In this document: piece after piece, positions 11,154 to 20,673 of the stretch
Layout of the letters: each line of letters begins with the position of its first letter
How positions within the stretch are numbered: position 1 is the stretch's first letter
NCBI RefSeq assembly: GCF_018494065.1
Contig: NZ_JABBFR010000002.1
Span: 62,001-126,000 of the forward strand
DNA from: Rosenbergiella gaditana
Lineage (GTDB): Bacteria > Pseudomonadota > Gammaproteobacteria > Enterobacterales > Enterobacteriaceae
DNA: 64,000 nt
Reading direction: 5' to 3'
Made by a program: the position numbers and the translations under genes
Notes under the pieces: generated by a model
The model's database searches: none
What the model was told of the DNA's origin: nothing
What the model saw: the letters and a program-made list of their open reading frames with translations, nothing else

Positions 11154-11384
11154 ATGCATGTGTCACAATTTCCACTTACTTCAGCGTTAACGGATTTGGT
11201 TGTAGGCGATATGTTATTTTTTCCTCCCATTTTTAAATCGGTATTACTCGGCTTCTTTTTTTGGCTAGCCATCCACCCCCTGATCCGTCATAAAATTTAT
11301 TCTGGCCAAGTTTGGCATCCGACATTACTGGATCTTTCGCTTTTCTTCCTCTGTGTTTCTGCCGCGTTAGCGGTCCTGAGATAG
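11154..11384 (+). CDS. ydhI: Small membrane protein YdhI (DUF1656)
   Basis: A 76-residue protein with two hydrophobic segments, belonging to the DUF1656 family that accompanies AaeA/AaeB-type efflux systems. The ATG at 11154 (MHVSQFPLTSALTDLVVGD) is preceded by AAGGGA; the longer frame is unlikely. The E. coli relative has 78 residues. Its stop is 17 bases before ydhJ, and it heads the ydhI-ydhJ-ydhK operon next to slyA. Its exact part in efflux is unknown. Confidence 0.93.
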   Translation: MHVSQFPLTSALTDLVVGDMLFFPPIFKSVLLGFFFWLAIHPLIRHKIYSGQVWHPTLLDLSLFFLCVSAALAVLR

Positions 11385-11401
11385 TATTATGGATAACTCA
11401 A

Positions 11402-12268
11402 ATGAAATTTAATGCGTTACGGTATTTTTCTACCCTATTCACCTTCGCAATCGCCGTTCTAGCGGCATGGTGGATGTGGAATTATTATATGCAGTCGCCT
11501 TGGACTCGTGACGGTAAAGTCCACGCAGAGATGGTTAAGGTAGCCTCTGAAGTGGAGGGACGACTGATTGAACTTCCGGTAATAGATAACCAATTCGTTC
11601 ATAAAGGAACTTTATTATTATCGTTAGACCCGCGCCCTTACCAAATAGCGTTAGAAAATGCTCAAGCTCAGTTAGCAAAAAGTGAAGCCGATCTACGCAA
11701 AGCCGAACATGAGTCGACCCGCCGTGCGCAACTCTCCACTAATATTATTTCTGCAGAAGACCAAGACAGTTATCGACAAGCTGCAAGTGCGATGAAAGCC
11801 ACTATGCTTGCCGCCAAAGCCAACGTTGACCAAGCTGAGTGGAATCTGTCACAAACGAAAATTTATGCGCCGGTTGACGGTTGGGTGACTAACTTCCACC
11901 TGCGTAAAGGGGACTATATCAATACCGGTTCCGCGCTATTTGCCTTAGTGGACAGCCACTCTTTTTATGTCGTCGGTTACTTTGAAGAGACGAAATTACG
12001 GCATATCCAAGCGGGTTTAGCTGCCACCTTAACGTTGTACAGTGACAATACTGCCTTGAAGGGACGCGTCGAAAGTATTGGGCGCGCAATCAGCGACCAA
12101 AGCGTCGATTCTGATAGCCGTCTTGTGCCTGATGTTAAACCGACCGTTCCATGGGTGCGGCTTGCACAGCGCGTACCGGTGAGGATCCGCTTAACCGAAC
12201 TCCCCCACCAACAACTATTAGTCGCAGGGACTACTTGTACTATCGTTATTCATCCGGTTTCGCACTAA
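11402..12268 (+). CDS. ydhJ: Periplasmic adaptor (membrane fusion) protein YdhJ
   Basis: A 288-residue HlyD/EmrA-type adaptor. One N-terminal membrane helix (about residues 9-28) precedes a beta-barrel/lipoyl/coiled-coil arrangement: MQSPWTRDGKV..., an Ala/Gln/Lys-rich helical hairpin around residues 85-150, then IYAPVDGWVTNFHLRKGDYI. The ATG at 11402 gives MKFNALRYFS, matching the E. coli N-terminus. The stop overlaps the ydhK start by one base (TAATG). It should link YdhK to an outer membrane channel; the substrate is unknown, though relatives export aromatic acids. Confidence 0.95.
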   Translation: MKFNALRYFSTLFTFAIAVLAAWWMWNYYMQSPWTRDGKVHAEMVKVASEVEGRLIELPVIDNQFVHKGTLLLSLDPRPYQIALENAQAQLAKSEADLRKAEHESTRRAQLSTNIISAEDQDSYRQAASAMKATMLAAKANVDQAEWNLSQTKIYAPVDGWVTNFHLRKGDYINTGSALFALVDSHSFYVVGYFEETKLRHIQAGLAATLTLYSDNTALKGRVESIGRAISDQSVDSDSRLVPDVKPTVPWVRLAQRVPVRIRLTELPHQQLLVAGTTCTIVIHPVSH

Positions 12269-14283
12269 TGTCCTGGCAATGGTTAGCTTGGGAGAATTTA
12301 CCTTGGATTCGCGCAACGCGAGCGCAGTGGCGCTTTGCGCTACGTAATACATTTGCTATGTGTATTGCCTTGAGCTTTGCTTATAGCCTCGATCTTGACC
12401 AACCTTATTGGGCCATGACGTCAGCCGCAGTCGTCAGTTTTCCAACTATTGGCGGAGCAATCAGTAAGAGTTTAGGTCGCATTGTTGGCAGTTTGTTGGG
12501 AGCCTTAGCGGCGGTACTTATTGCCGGGAATACGCTGAATGACCCATGGTTATTTACTTTAAGCTTTGCCACATGGTTAGGGTTTTGTACTTGGATCGCA
12601 AATTTACATCAAAATAATGTTGCCTATGCATTTTCATTAGCGGGTTATACCGCCGCACTGATTGCCTTCAGTACCGTCAATATTACAGAGTTTAGTCAAC
12701 TCTGGGATATTGCCCAAGCGAGAGTTTGTGAAGCGATTACGGGTATTTTAAGTGCTGGACTAATTCTGATGTTACTCCCCAGTAATTCCGATGGGGATAC
12801 CTTGATCGTTACCCTTCAACAGATGCAAGTCAGGTTGTTAGAGCATGCTCGCCTTTTATTAAACAGAGAAACGGCAGATAAGGCTCAAACCGCGCATGAA
12901 ACAATGATTGGGCAGATACTGACCACTAATTTACTGCGTATTCAAGCTTATTGGAGCCATTACCGATATCGGCGTCAAAATCGGGTATTGAATTACGTTT
13001 TACATCAACAATTACGTTTAACCGGCGTGTTGTCGGGCTTACGCCGAATGTTGTTAAATTGGCCAGAAGCCCCACCTGCTCTCTTTAAAGCGATCGAGCT
13101 TCTCTTGTCGGAACTAGAGCAGCCCGAGTGCGACAAATATAAATTGGCAAAAATTTTACGCACTATCACCCCAGAGATAAGCCAAGGTGATTATCGACAA
13201 CTCGCGTTTGTCAGCCGTCTACGCTATTTCTGTTGGGTCTATTTGGATGTACAACGCTGGACGCGTCTGGTGAATAACGCGGATCCTGCGCAACGCTTGA
13301 CACCTCCCAAAGTCCCCGCCCTCGCTTTAGAATCCGATCGTGCTGAGGCATTGCTGAGTGCAGGGCGGACTTTTTTTGCAATTATACTCGGTTGTAGCTT
13401 CCAAATTTATACGCAGTGGGATCAAGGTCCTGCAGCGTTAACCTTAACGGCTATTGCCTGCGTGCTTTACTCTTCGGCCCCTTCGCCTTCCGCTAGTGTC
13501 ACCTTACTGTTAAAGACATTACTGATCCTCTGTGTAATGAGCTTTGTGATAAAATTCGGCGTGATGATTCAAGTTACGCAACTGTGGCATTTTTTACTTG
13601 TACTGTTCCCCATCATCATTACCTTGCAGCTTTTCAAACTGCTGATACCAAAGCGCGCCGCGCTATGGGGACAAATTGTAGTGTTTATGGGATCTTTTAT
13701 CTCTGTCAGTAACCCGCCAACTTGGGACTATGGTGCGGTATTGAATGGCGATGTCGCAAAGGTTTGTGGCGTAATTTTCGCTTGGCTGGCTTTCGTGCTG
13801 ATTAGGCCGAGTTCCGACGACCGCAAAAGTTTGCGCCATATAAGAGACATTCGTCGAGGTTTCCTCGATCAACTTCGCCCTAAGCCACATGCCAGCCAAA
13901 ATCATTATGAATCACGGCTCTATTTTCATATTAACCAATTGAAATCCAGCCAACATGCCCAAGCCAAACTCTGGCTACTACGCTGGGGGGTTGTATTACA
14001 AAATAGTGCTCATATCGTTTGGGAATTACGGGCTTGGCACACGAGTTCTGAGCGGCTGAGTGCTCAACGCGACCGATGTTTTCAGATTTTACAGACCATT
14101 ATTAGCGAACGAGGCGTGTATATTTCGCAACTGAATACGGTATTAGAGGAACTGACGGAACAAAGTGCTGAGCTTGCGCAAACAAAAAATCCTGACGCGA
14201 TACGTCTAGCAGGCATACTTTGGCGCCTTAACTGCTCGTTAGCCCAACTCGGCTATTCGGTCCCGCCGCAAACATTAAAATAA
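12268..14283 (+). CDS. ydhK: FUSC-family efflux protein YdhK (AaeB-like)
   Basis: A 671-residue inner membrane protein with two blocks of hydrophobic helices (about residues 20-170 and 370-500), each followed by a soluble region, as in the FUSC/AaeB family. I chose the ATG at 12268 (MSWQWLAWENLPWIRATRAQWRFALRN), which overlaps the ydhJ stop and gives the length of E. coli YdhK (670). With YdhJ it probably forms an export pump under SlyA control. Its end overlaps the convergent ydhL by 9 bases. Confidence 0.95.
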   Translation: MSWQWLAWENLPWIRATRAQWRFALRNTFAMCIALSFAYSLDLDQPYWAMTSAAVVSFPTIGGAISKSLGRIVGSLLGALAAVLIAGNTLNDPWLFTLSFATWLGFCTWIANLHQNNVAYAFSLAGYTAALIAFSTVNITEFSQLWDIAQARVCEAITGILSAGLILMLLPSNSDGDTLIVTLQQMQVRLLEHARLLLNRETADKAQTAHETMIGQILTTNLLRIQAYWSHYRYRRQNRVLNYVLHQQLRLTGVLSGLRRMLLNWPEAPPALFKAIELLLSELEQPECDKYKLAKILRTITPEISQGDYRQLAFVSRLRYFCWVYLDVQRWTRLVNNADPAQRLTPPKVPALALESDRAEALLSAGRTFFAIILGCSFQIYTQWDQGPAALTLTAIACVLYSSAPSPSASVTLLLKTLLILCVMSFVIKFGVMIQVTQLWHFLLVLFPIIITLQLFKLLIPKRAALWGQIVVFMGSFISVSNPPTWDYGAVLNGDVAKVCGVIFAWLAFVLIRPSSDDRKSLRHIRDIRRGFLDQLRPKPHASQNHYESRLYFHINQLKSSQHAQAKLWLLRWGVVLQNSAHIVWELRAWHTSSERLSAQRDRCFQILQTIISERGVYISQLNTVLEELTEQSAELAQTKNPDAIRLAGILWRLNCSLAQLGYSVPPQTLK

Positions 14284-14514
14284 TTCACCTTGATCGGCAA
14301 TGTTTTCTACCGCTATCACCATAACGCGTTGCGCTGCACGTTGCCTCAGCGTGCAGCGCCGTAACACATTACGTTTTTTGGCATCACTAAATTCTTGCCA
14401 TCCAAAACGTTCTTCTCGATTGCGAAAGCATCCTAAACAATACCCGCGAGCATTAGCTTGACACAGCCCCCTGCAAGGATTCGGTAGCGAAAACATTTCG
14501 AGTTGTTCTGCCAT
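14275..14514 (-). CDS. ydhL: DUF1289 family protein YdhL
   Basis: A 79-residue protein, the same length as E. coli YdhL. The DUF1289 cysteine cluster is visible as PCRGLCQANARGYCLGCFR, four cysteines likely to bind a metal. It ends in the QGELF-type acidic tail of the family. The ATG at 14514 has a strong GGGAGGAG ribosome site, so the TTG-started longer frame is rejected. Function is not established. The last 9 bases overlap the end of ydhK on the opposite strand. Confidence 0.92.
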   Translation of the reverse strand: MAEQLEMFSLPNPCRGLCQANARGYCLGCFRNREERFGWQEFSDAKKRNVLRRCTLRQRAAQRVMVIAVENIADQGELF

Positions 14515-14646
14515 GCTCCTCCCTTCACCTGTATTAATGATCAGCTCAATTTGTTGTTCTGTGCGACGGAGGGCTCCCCCCCTTGTCGGGCGACGTAACA
14601 AAAACTAATCTGTTTAAAAACCCTTACATTATAGCAGGAGAGTAAT

Positions 14647-15759
14647 ATGTCAGCGTTATCCCTCTTTTCCCCACTTGAAGTCGGCGCTATCACTACTCAA
14701 AACCGTATTTTCATGGCTCCTTTGACACGTTTGAGAAGTATCGAACCTGGCGATATCCCAACGGAACTGATGAAAACGTATTATCAACAGCGCGCCTCAG
14801 CCGGCTTAATTATTACGGAAGCCACGCAGATCTCTTTTGAGGCCAAGGGTTATGCTGGTGCACCAGGATTACACACTGCAGAGCAGGTTGCCGCTTGGCA
14901 AGCTATCACCCACGCAGTCCATGCTGAAAACGGGAAAATTGCCGTACAACTCTGGCATACCGGACGTATTTCACACTCATCATTACAACCTAACAACGCC
15001 GCCCCACAAGCGCCTTCCGCCTTACCTTCTGAGACGAAAACCTCATTGAAGAATGAGAAAGGCGAAGTGTATCGCAGTGAAACCACTCTCCCACAAGCAA
15101 TGAGCGTTGCGCAAATCAAGCAAGTTGTGAAAGATTTCGAACAAGCCGCCGTTAACGCACAACAAGCTGGTTTCGATCTTTTAGAACTGCATGCTGCGCA
15201 TGGTTACCTCTTGCATGCGTTTTTATCACCAGAATCTAACCAACGGACAGACGAATACGGTGGAAGCCGTGAAAATCGTGCGCGTATAATCTTTGAGATT
15301 ATCGAAGCGGTGTCACGAGTGTGGGGAGCCGGTCACATTGGGATTCGCCTCTCTCCGGTTGGAACCTTCCAAGCATTGGGCAATGGGCCACACGAAGAAG
15401 AAGATGCAATCTGGCTGATTGAACAGCTTAATCGTTTCGGGCTGGCCTATTTACATTTATCTGAACCTGATTGGGCGGGAGGTAACTCTTACACTCCCAA
15501 GTTTAGACAGTCGGTACGTGCGGCATTCCAACACACCATCATTGGCGCTGGTGCTTATACACTCGAAAAAGGTGAGTCTTTATTAGCGGACGGGCTGATT
15601 GATGCTGTGGCATTCGGTCGGGATTTTATTGCCAACCCAGATTTAGTCGAACGTTTTGCGCAACAGGCTCCCCTCAATGCACAACATCCTGAATCGTTCT
15701 ATGGGGGGGATGAGCATGGCTACATCGATTACCCATTTTTGCCGCAAACAAAAAACTGA
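14647..15759 (+). CDS. nemA: N-ethylmaleimide reductase (old yellow enzyme)
   Basis: A 370-residue FMN-dependent ene-reductase acting on electrophiles such as N-ethylmaleimide and nitro compounds. The TIM-barrel signature [27 protein letters not shown] contains the substrate-binding His pair and is followed by FMN-binding segments near the C-terminus ([32 protein letters not shown]). AGGAG precedes the ATG. In E. coli the repressor gene nemR precedes nemA; there is no room for it here. gloA follows 39 bases later, keeping the nemA-gloA electrophile-defence pair. Confidence 0.97.
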   Translation: MSALSLFSPLEVGAITTQNRIFMAPLTRLRSIEPGDIPTELMKTYYQQRASAGLIITEATQISFEAKGYAGAPGLHTAEQVAAWQAITHAVHAENGKIAVQLWHTGRISHSSLQPNNAAPQAPSALPSETKTSLKNEKGEVYRSETTLPQAMSVAQIKQVVKDFEQAAVNAQQAGFDLLELHAAHGYLLHAFLSPESNQRTDEYGGSRENRARIIFEIIEAVSRVWGAGHIGIRLSPVGTFQALGNGPHEEEDAIWLIEQLNRFGLAYLHLSEPDWAGGNSYTPKFRQSVRAAFQHTIIGAGAYTLEKGESLLADGLIDAVAFGRDFIANPDLVERFAQQAPLNAQHPESFYGGDEHGYIDYPFLPQTKN

Positions 15760-15798
15760 TATCCTATCCACTGATAACGAGCACTGTAACGAGGTTTT

Positions 15799-16209
15799 AT
15801 GCGTTTTTTACATACAATGATCCGTGTCGGGGATCTTGATCGAGCTGTTGATTTTTATACTCGTGTATTGGGGATGCGTTTATTACGTACCAGCGAAAAT
15901 ACTGAGTATCAGTACACTCTCGCCTTCGTGGGGTATACGGACGAGTCTGAAGGTGCCGTATTGGAGCTCACCTATAACTGGGGCGTCGAGCACTACGATC
16001 TAGGTAAAGGGTACGGACATATCGCCTTAGAAGTCGATTCTGCTGCTGAAACCTGTGAACGCATCCGTCAAGCAGGCGGTAACGTCACACGCGAAGCAGG
16101 CCCGGTCAAGGGTGGTAAAACCGTCATTGCTTTCGTTGAAGATCCCGATGGTTATAAAATTGAACTTATCGAGAAAAAAGACGCTGGTCTTGGATTAAAT
16201 AACGATTAA
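15799..16209 (+). CDS. gloA: Glyoxalase I (lactoylglutathione lyase)
   Basis: A 136-residue metalloenzyme converting the hemithioacetal of methylglyoxal and glutathione to lactoylglutathione. The Ni ligands of the E. coli enzyme are all present at identical positions: His5, Glu56, His74 and Glu122. It is downstream of nemA in the same direction, with GAGG before the ATG. A terminator-like hairpin follows before rnt. Confidence 0.98.
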   Translation: MRFLHTMIRVGDLDRAVDFYTRVLGMRLLRTSENTEYQYTLAFVGYTDESEGAVLELTYNWGVEHYDLGKGYGHIALEVDSAAETCERIRQAGGNVTREAGPVKGGKTVIAFVEDPDGYKIELIEKKDAGLGLNND

Positions 16210-16220
16210 TCGCTGTTTAA

Positions 16221-16244
16221 GGGCTGCGTTGCAGCCCTGTTTTT
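16221..16244 (+). terminator. Terminator between gloA and rnt
   Basis: GGGCTGC-GTT-GCAGCCC is followed by TGTTTTT. It separates nemA-gloA from rnt, at least partly. Confidence 0.85.
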
Positions 16245-16284
16245 GTCATACTTGCCGACCATTTTCACAGTTATTGAGAATCAG

Positions 16285-16968
16285 ATGTCAGATACTGCCA
16301 ACGCCAACCTACTCAAACACCGTTTTCGTGGATTTTACCCCGTCGTTATTGATGTCGAGACAGCAGGTTTTAATGCTGAAACGGATGCATTATTGGAGAT
16401 TGCGGCAATCACCGTGCGAATGGATGAAAATGGCTGGTTAGTTGAAGATCAAAAAATTCATTTCAATATCACGCCTTTTGAAGGGGCGATTCTCCATCCG
16501 GAAGCGTTAGCCTTCACCGGAATTAACCCGAATGATCCTGAGCGTAATGCCGTCAGTGAATATGATGCCCTACATGCTATTTTCAAAATGGTGAGAAAAG
16601 GAATGAAAGAGGCTGATTGTTCCAGAGCAGTGATCGTGGCCCATAATGCCCATTTTGATCACAGTTTCACCATGGCTGCTGCACAACGTGCTAGCTTGAA
16701 ACGTAACCCTTTCCACCCTTTTGCAACCTTTGACACTGCCGCGTTAAGTGGATTGGTGTTGGGTCAAACAGTGCTGGCTAAGGCTTGTATCAGTGCAGGG
16801 ATGAGTTTTGATAGTGAGCAAGCGCATAGTGCCCTCTATGATACCGAGCAGACCACAGCACTCTTTTGTGAATTAGTGAATAGATGGAAGCGTTTAGGTG
16901 GCTGGCCACTGGCCGTGGAAGAAGAACAACAACAAGTGGTGGAGACTCCCCCACCACAGGAAAACTAA
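16285..16968 (+). CDS. rnt: Ribonuclease T
   Basis: A 227-residue DEDD-family 3'-5' exoribonuclease that trims tRNA and other stable RNA ends. The first motif VIDVETAG gives Asp23 and Glu25; later motifs are HNAHFDHSF and HSALYDTE with the catalytic His and Asp. The ATG at 16285 ([19 protein letters not shown]) matches E. coli and has GAGAA upstream; the frame starting at 16243 lies inside the terminator. E. coli has lhr after rnt; here rnt meets grxD tail to tail with 10 bases between. Confidence 0.97.
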   Translation: MSDTANANLLKHRFRGFYPVVIDVETAGFNAETDALLEIAAITVRMDENGWLVEDQKIHFNITPFEGAILHPEALAFTGINPNDPERNAVSEYDALHAIFKMVRKGMKEADCSRAVIVAHNAHFDHSFTMAAAQRASLKRNPFHPFATFDTAALSGLVLGQTVLAKACISAGMSFDSEQAHSALYDTEQTTALFCELVNRWKRLGGWPLAVEEEQQQVVETPPPQEN

Positions 16969-16978
16969 GCGGTTCGCG

Positions 16979-17311
16979 TTATTCCGCTTCGCGATATTTA
17001 TCTGCAATCTCTTTGATCAGAGGTTGCAGTTCGCCCCGCTGGTACATCTCCATAATAATGTCACATCCACCCACGAGTTCACCGTCAACCCAAAGTTGAG
17101 GGAAAGTGGGCCAATTGGCATAGGCTGGAAGCTCAGCACGAATATCTGGGTTTTGCAAAATATCCACATAGGCAAAACGCTCGCCACAGCCCGATAGCGC
17201 TTGAACTGCTTGCGCAGAGAAGCCGCAGCTCGGTAGCTTAGGTGAACCTTTCATATAAAGGAGAATCGGGTTTTCAGAGATTTGCGTTTTTATTTTTTCA
17301 AGGGTGCTCAT
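16979..17311 (-). CDS. grxD: Monothiol glutaredoxin GrxD
   Basis: A 110-residue CGFS-type glutaredoxin involved in iron-sulfur cluster trafficking. The active site is PSCGFS at residues 28-33, and WPTFPQLWVDGELVGGCDI carries the glutathione-binding residues. It is five residues shorter at the C-terminus than in E. coli (115). GAGGAAG precedes the ATG. In E. coli it lies between lhr and mepH; lhr is missing here. Confidence 0.97.
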   Translation of the reverse strand: MSTLEKIKTQISENPILLYMKGSPKLPSCGFSAQAVQALSGCGERFAYVDILQNPDIRAELPAYANWPTFPQLWVDGELVGGCDIIMEMYQRGELQPLIKEIADKYREAE

Positions 17312-17659
17312 TTTACTTCCTCAACAACAGCTTAATTTTTTGTATTGTAGCGTTTATCGAGGTCAGTGTGAAATTCCGTGATGTTTTACTTTTCAGACGT
17401 ACAATACAGATAAGAATTATCTTATTAACACTCATTAACGTGATGTAGATCACATCAATGTAACCATAATACCCCACTCTAGCCGAAATAATAGATAACT
17501 AATGAACGCAATCACGCTTAGTAACAGATTTATTTAAATTCTCGCTTAACTTTTAGAAAAGTTCTGGATTAGAATGGCTTAATGGGACTGACAACATTGT
17601 CAGAGGTTATTTTTACTCACTGACTCTTTTTTGAGTACATCACTGACTAAATTATAAAT
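17312..17659. other. Intergenic region grxD-mepH (348 bases)
   Basis: Divergent promoter region. It holds a good CRP site (17439-17454), an AT-rich stretch, and a compact dyad CTGACAA-CA-TTGTCAG at 17588-17603, about 56 bases before the mepH start. I see no open frame or RNA gene. Confidence 0.7.
17439..17454. promoter_or_regulatory. CRP binding site upstream of mepH
   Basis: CGTGA-TGTAGA-TCACA matches the CRP consensus TGTGA-N6-TCACA at nine of ten positions. It lies between the divergent grxD and mepH and could act on either. Confidence 0.6.
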
Positions 17660-18445
17660 ATGCGGCTAATAATTACGCTTTCAATTCTTGCTTTTATGCA
17701 ATTTTTTTTCAATGTCGCCGAAGCGGCACCTCACCGACATCTTAATGCCACTGCGCATAAATCGGTAAAAAAGGTGGCTGCTGAAGACACTCGCCGTAAG
17801 CGTAAACAGGTCAAAACCCCCCCTAAACGTACTAAACAACCTCAAGCCCACAAAGTTAAACAAATCTCAAAAAAAACTCTTTCCGCCCCACACTCAACCA
17901 CATCGCATAAACTTGCTAAAGCCCGTATTACACGAAAAAAATATTATGCGGGTCAGAAAGTCTTGGCACGTCACAATACGCGCATCGCTTCTTCCCGCTC
18001 TGCTGCGATGGTCATGAACGCAACCCATCATCAGAAGTATCAAAAAGCGCGTCAAACAGCGATGAGTAAATTAATGAACCAACTGGGGAAACCTTATCAG
18101 TGGGGCGGAACCTCACCCCATACTGGTTTTGATTGCAGCGGTTTAGTTTATTATGCTTATAAAGACTTGGTGAAATTTAAGATCCCCCGTACCGCTAACG
18201 AGATGTATCACTTACGCGATGCTGCCCCGGTTAAAAGAAACTCTCTCCAAAAAGGCGATTTAGTCTTCTTCCGTATTCATCGCCATGGCGCAGCTGATCA
18301 TGTTGGTGTTTACGTTGGCAACGGGAAATTTATCCAGTCGCCACGTACCGGCAAAGATATTCAAATCACCGACTTAACCGGTGAATATTGGCAAAAACAT
18401 TATATTGGTGCACGTCGCGTCATGACGCCAAGCTCGGTGCGTTAA
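17660..18445 (+). CDS. mepH: Murein endopeptidase MepH (NlpC/P60 family)
   Basis: A 261-residue periplasmic endopeptidase of the kind that opens cross-links in peptidoglycan. A signal peptide (MRLIITLSILAFMQFFFNVAEA) is followed by a very basic Lys/Arg-rich linker to about residue 125, then the NlpC/P60 domain. Cys159 in GFDCSGLVYYAY and His214 in ADHVGVYVG are the expected catalytic pair. The C-terminus HYIGARRVMTPSSVR is like E. coli MepH (271 residues). E. coli has sodB and ydhP between mepH and purR; neither is here. Confidence 0.95.
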   Translation: MRLIITLSILAFMQFFFNVAEAAPHRHLNATAHKSVKKVAAEDTRRKRKQVKTPPKRTKQPQAHKVKQISKKTLSAPHSTTSHKLAKARITRKKYYAGQKVLARHNTRIASSRSAAMVMNATHHQKYQKARQTAMSKLMNQLGKPYQWGGTSPHTGFDCSGLVYYAYKDLVKFKIPRTANEMYHLRDAAPVKRNSLQKGDLVFFRIHRHGAADHVGVYVGNGKFIQSPRTGKDIQITDLTGEYWQKHYIGARRVMTPSSVR

Positions 18446-18467
18446 TCACTAACTATCTCAGTTAACT

Positions 18468-18490
18468 CCCCGCTTAGCCGGGGATTTTTT
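18468..18490 (+). terminator. Terminator of mepH
   Basis: CCCCG-CTTAGC-CGGGG is followed by ATTTTTT and a second T run. Confidence 0.88.
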
Positions 18491-18618
18491 ATTTTTTCAG
18501 CGGCTATTTTCACTCACCAACGTAACGATTTGTAAACTCATTCCCTTTGTTGCGCAAAAAGCTCGTTTTACCCCCTCCACCCTGCTAGAATCCACCCCCT
18601 TTATTTTTAGTTGCGCAA

Positions 18619-18634
18619 ACGCAAACGCTTTCCT
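18619..18634. promoter_or_regulatory. PurR operator (PUR box) before purR
   Basis: ACGCAAACGCTTTCCT fits the PUR box consensus ANGCAANCGNTTNCNT at every fixed position. It ends 13 bases before the purR start and fits the known autorepression of purR. Confidence 0.85.
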
Positions 18635-18647
18635 AGGAGAATATCCC

Positions 18648-19673
18648 ATGGCAACCATTAAAGATGTGGCGAAACTCGCCGGGGTTTCCACCACCACCGT
18701 TTCTCACGTGATCAATAAAACGCGTTTCGTTGCGGAACAGACTCAACAAACAGTATGGGATGCCATCAACACTCTGCACTATTCACCCAGTGCCGTTGCG
18801 CGTAGCCTAAAAGTCAATACCACTAAGACCATCGGTCTGTTATCTACGTCTGTAGAAGCCCCGTATTGGGCAGAGATTATCGAAGCCATAGAGAAAAAAT
18901 GCTTCCAGCACGGCTATACCCTGTTACTGGCTAATGCACACACTGACTTTGAAAAACAGCGTGCCTATCTCTCGATGATGGCGCAAAAACGTGTGGATGG
19001 GTTAATGGTGATGTGTGCCGAATACCCTGATTCATTATTAAAAATACTTGAGGATCATAGCCAACTACCCATGGTCGTTATGGACTGGGGCAGTTCGCAT
19101 GCCAATTTCACCGATACTGTAGAAGATAATGCTTTCGCAGGGGGCCATTTAGCGGCACGGTATTTGTTGGATCGTGGTCATCGGGATATCGGTTGTATCC
19201 CCGGCCAAATGGAGCGACATACCGGTGAAGGTCGCTTAGCCGGTTTTATTAAAGCGTTAAAAGATGCTGGCATTACACCCCGCGAAGAATGGATCGTTCA
19301 AGGCGATTTCGAATCTGAATCCGGGTATAACGCCATGCAGCAAATCCTTTCCCAAAAACAACGTCCTACCGCAGTATTCTGTGGCGGAGATGTCATGGCG
19401 ATGGGCGCGATTTGCGCTGCGAACGAACAAGGACTAAATGTACCTCATGATATTTCGGTGATCGGTTATGATAATATCCGAAACTCTCGCTTTTTCAGCC
19501 CGTCTTTAACCACCATTCATCAGCCGAAGATTGAACTGGGCGAAAAGGCGTTGGAGATGCTGCTGGATCGAATCGTCAATAAGCGGGATGAGGCACAACG
19601 CCTTGAGATTCATCCGCAACTCATTGAGCGACGTTCAGTAATAGATGGCCCTTATATCGACTACCGCCGCTAA
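18648..19673 (+). CDS. purR: Purine repressor PurR (LacI family)
   Basis: A 341-residue LacI-type repressor that binds DNA with hypoxanthine or guanine as corepressor. The helix-turn-helix [28 protein letters not shown] and hinge helix [10 protein letters not shown] are practically those of E. coli PurR, as is the corepressor domain. AGGAGA precedes the ATG, with a PUR box just before it. The stop overlaps the end of convergent punR by four bases. Confidence 0.98.
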   Translation: MATIKDVAKLAGVSTTTVSHVINKTRFVAEQTQQTVWDAINTLHYSPSAVARSLKVNTTKTIGLLSTSVEAPYWAEIIEAIEKKCFQHGYTLLLANAHTDFEKQRAYLSMMAQKRVDGLMVMCAEYPDSLLKILEDHSQLPMVVMDWGSSHANFTDTVEDNAFAGGHLAARYLLDRGHRDIGCIPGQMERHTGEGRLAGFIKALKDAGITPREEWIVQGDFESESGYNAMQQILSQKQRPTAVFCGGDVMAMGAICAANEQGLNVPHDISVIGYDNIRNSRFFSPSLTTIHQPKIELGEKALEMLLDRIVNKRDEAQRLEIHPQLIERRSVIDGPYIDYRR

Positions 19674-20572
19674 TCAAGAGATACCAGCCACTCTTGATTG
19701 AGCGTGGCAGTATTGCCTAGATATTCCAAAATCCATTGTAGGGCGGGCGAAAAACTATTCTCCCGCCAACTTAGATAACAGGGACTATCTGGAATACTGA
19801 TGGGTAACTGGATTAACGTCCCTTGCTGCAGGTAAGGCGTAGCAATATGCGCCGGCACCATCGCAACACATAGCCCGGTTTGAACACAACGCATACCCAC
19901 CGGCCAATTGGGCACAACAAGACGCCGCTGGTTATCCAATGTCCAGGTGTCACGGCGCGGAAGTACTCGCGAGGTATCTTCTATCACCAAAGATGGCCAT
20001 TCCCGCAAATGATCCTCATTTATGACCCCTTGACGGTGAAGTGGATGATCGTTTGCCACCACACAGCGCCACGATAATTTTCCCATATCACGCACGCTAA
20101 ATCGCCCTGATACGGGTACCGCCTGAGTGGCGCCAATGGCCATATCGACACGTCCATCGGCGAGAGCGTCCCAAACCCCATTGAAAACTTCGTCGTTGAT
20201 ATGTAATTCAATATCAGGGAAATGACGATAGAAATCGACGACTAGCTGCTCGACGCGGGACTGTTTGACAATTCGATCAATAGCGATAGAGAAGCGCCCT
20301 CTCCAGCCATTAGCCAGCTGCTGGCATTGTTGTCGAGTGCCATTCATTTTTTTGATAACACTACGCGCTTCAGTGAGAAAATGTTCGCCTGAAGGCGTTA
20401 ATAAGACATCACGATGTCGCCGCTCAAACAGTTCAACTGCCAGCCACTCTTCAACTTGCTTGACTGAATAGCTGATGGCAGATGGCACTCTATGTAATTC
20501 CTGAGCAGCGCCAGAGAAACTTCCATTTCTTGCCACGCTGTCAATGACGGTTAAGGTATACTCTGACCACAT
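19670..20572 (-). CDS. punR: LysR-type regulator PunR
   Basis: A 300-residue LysR-family regulator. The N-terminal winged helix ([44 protein letters not shown]) closely follows E. coli PunR (formerly YdhB), which activates the purine nucleoside transporter gene punC. The ATG at 20572 matches E. coli. It is divergent from punC with a 101-base shared promoter region, the normal arrangement for a LysR regulator and its target. Confidence 0.94.
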   Translation of the reverse strand: MWSEYTLTVIDSVARNGSFSGAAQELHRVPSAISYSVKQVEEWLAVELFERRHRDVLLTPSGEHFLTEARSVIKKMNGTRQQCQQLANGWRGRFSIAIDRIVKQSRVEQLVVDFYRHFPDIELHINDEVFNGVWDALADGRVDMAIGATQAVPVSGRFSVRDMGKLSWRCVVANDHPLHRQGVINEDHLREWPSLVIEDTSRVLPRRDTWTLDNQRRLVVPNWPVGMRCVQTGLCVAMVPAHIATPYLQQGTLIQLPISIPDSPCYLSWRENSFSPALQWILEYLGNTATLNQEWLVSLD

Positions 20573-20673
20573 AGTACTTTCAATTATTTTGAATAGTGTT
20601 GACAAATATTACCGTTTTACAAACAAGTCTGCATCCTTTTACACTCACCGGATTATTTTGACTAGGACGCCCC

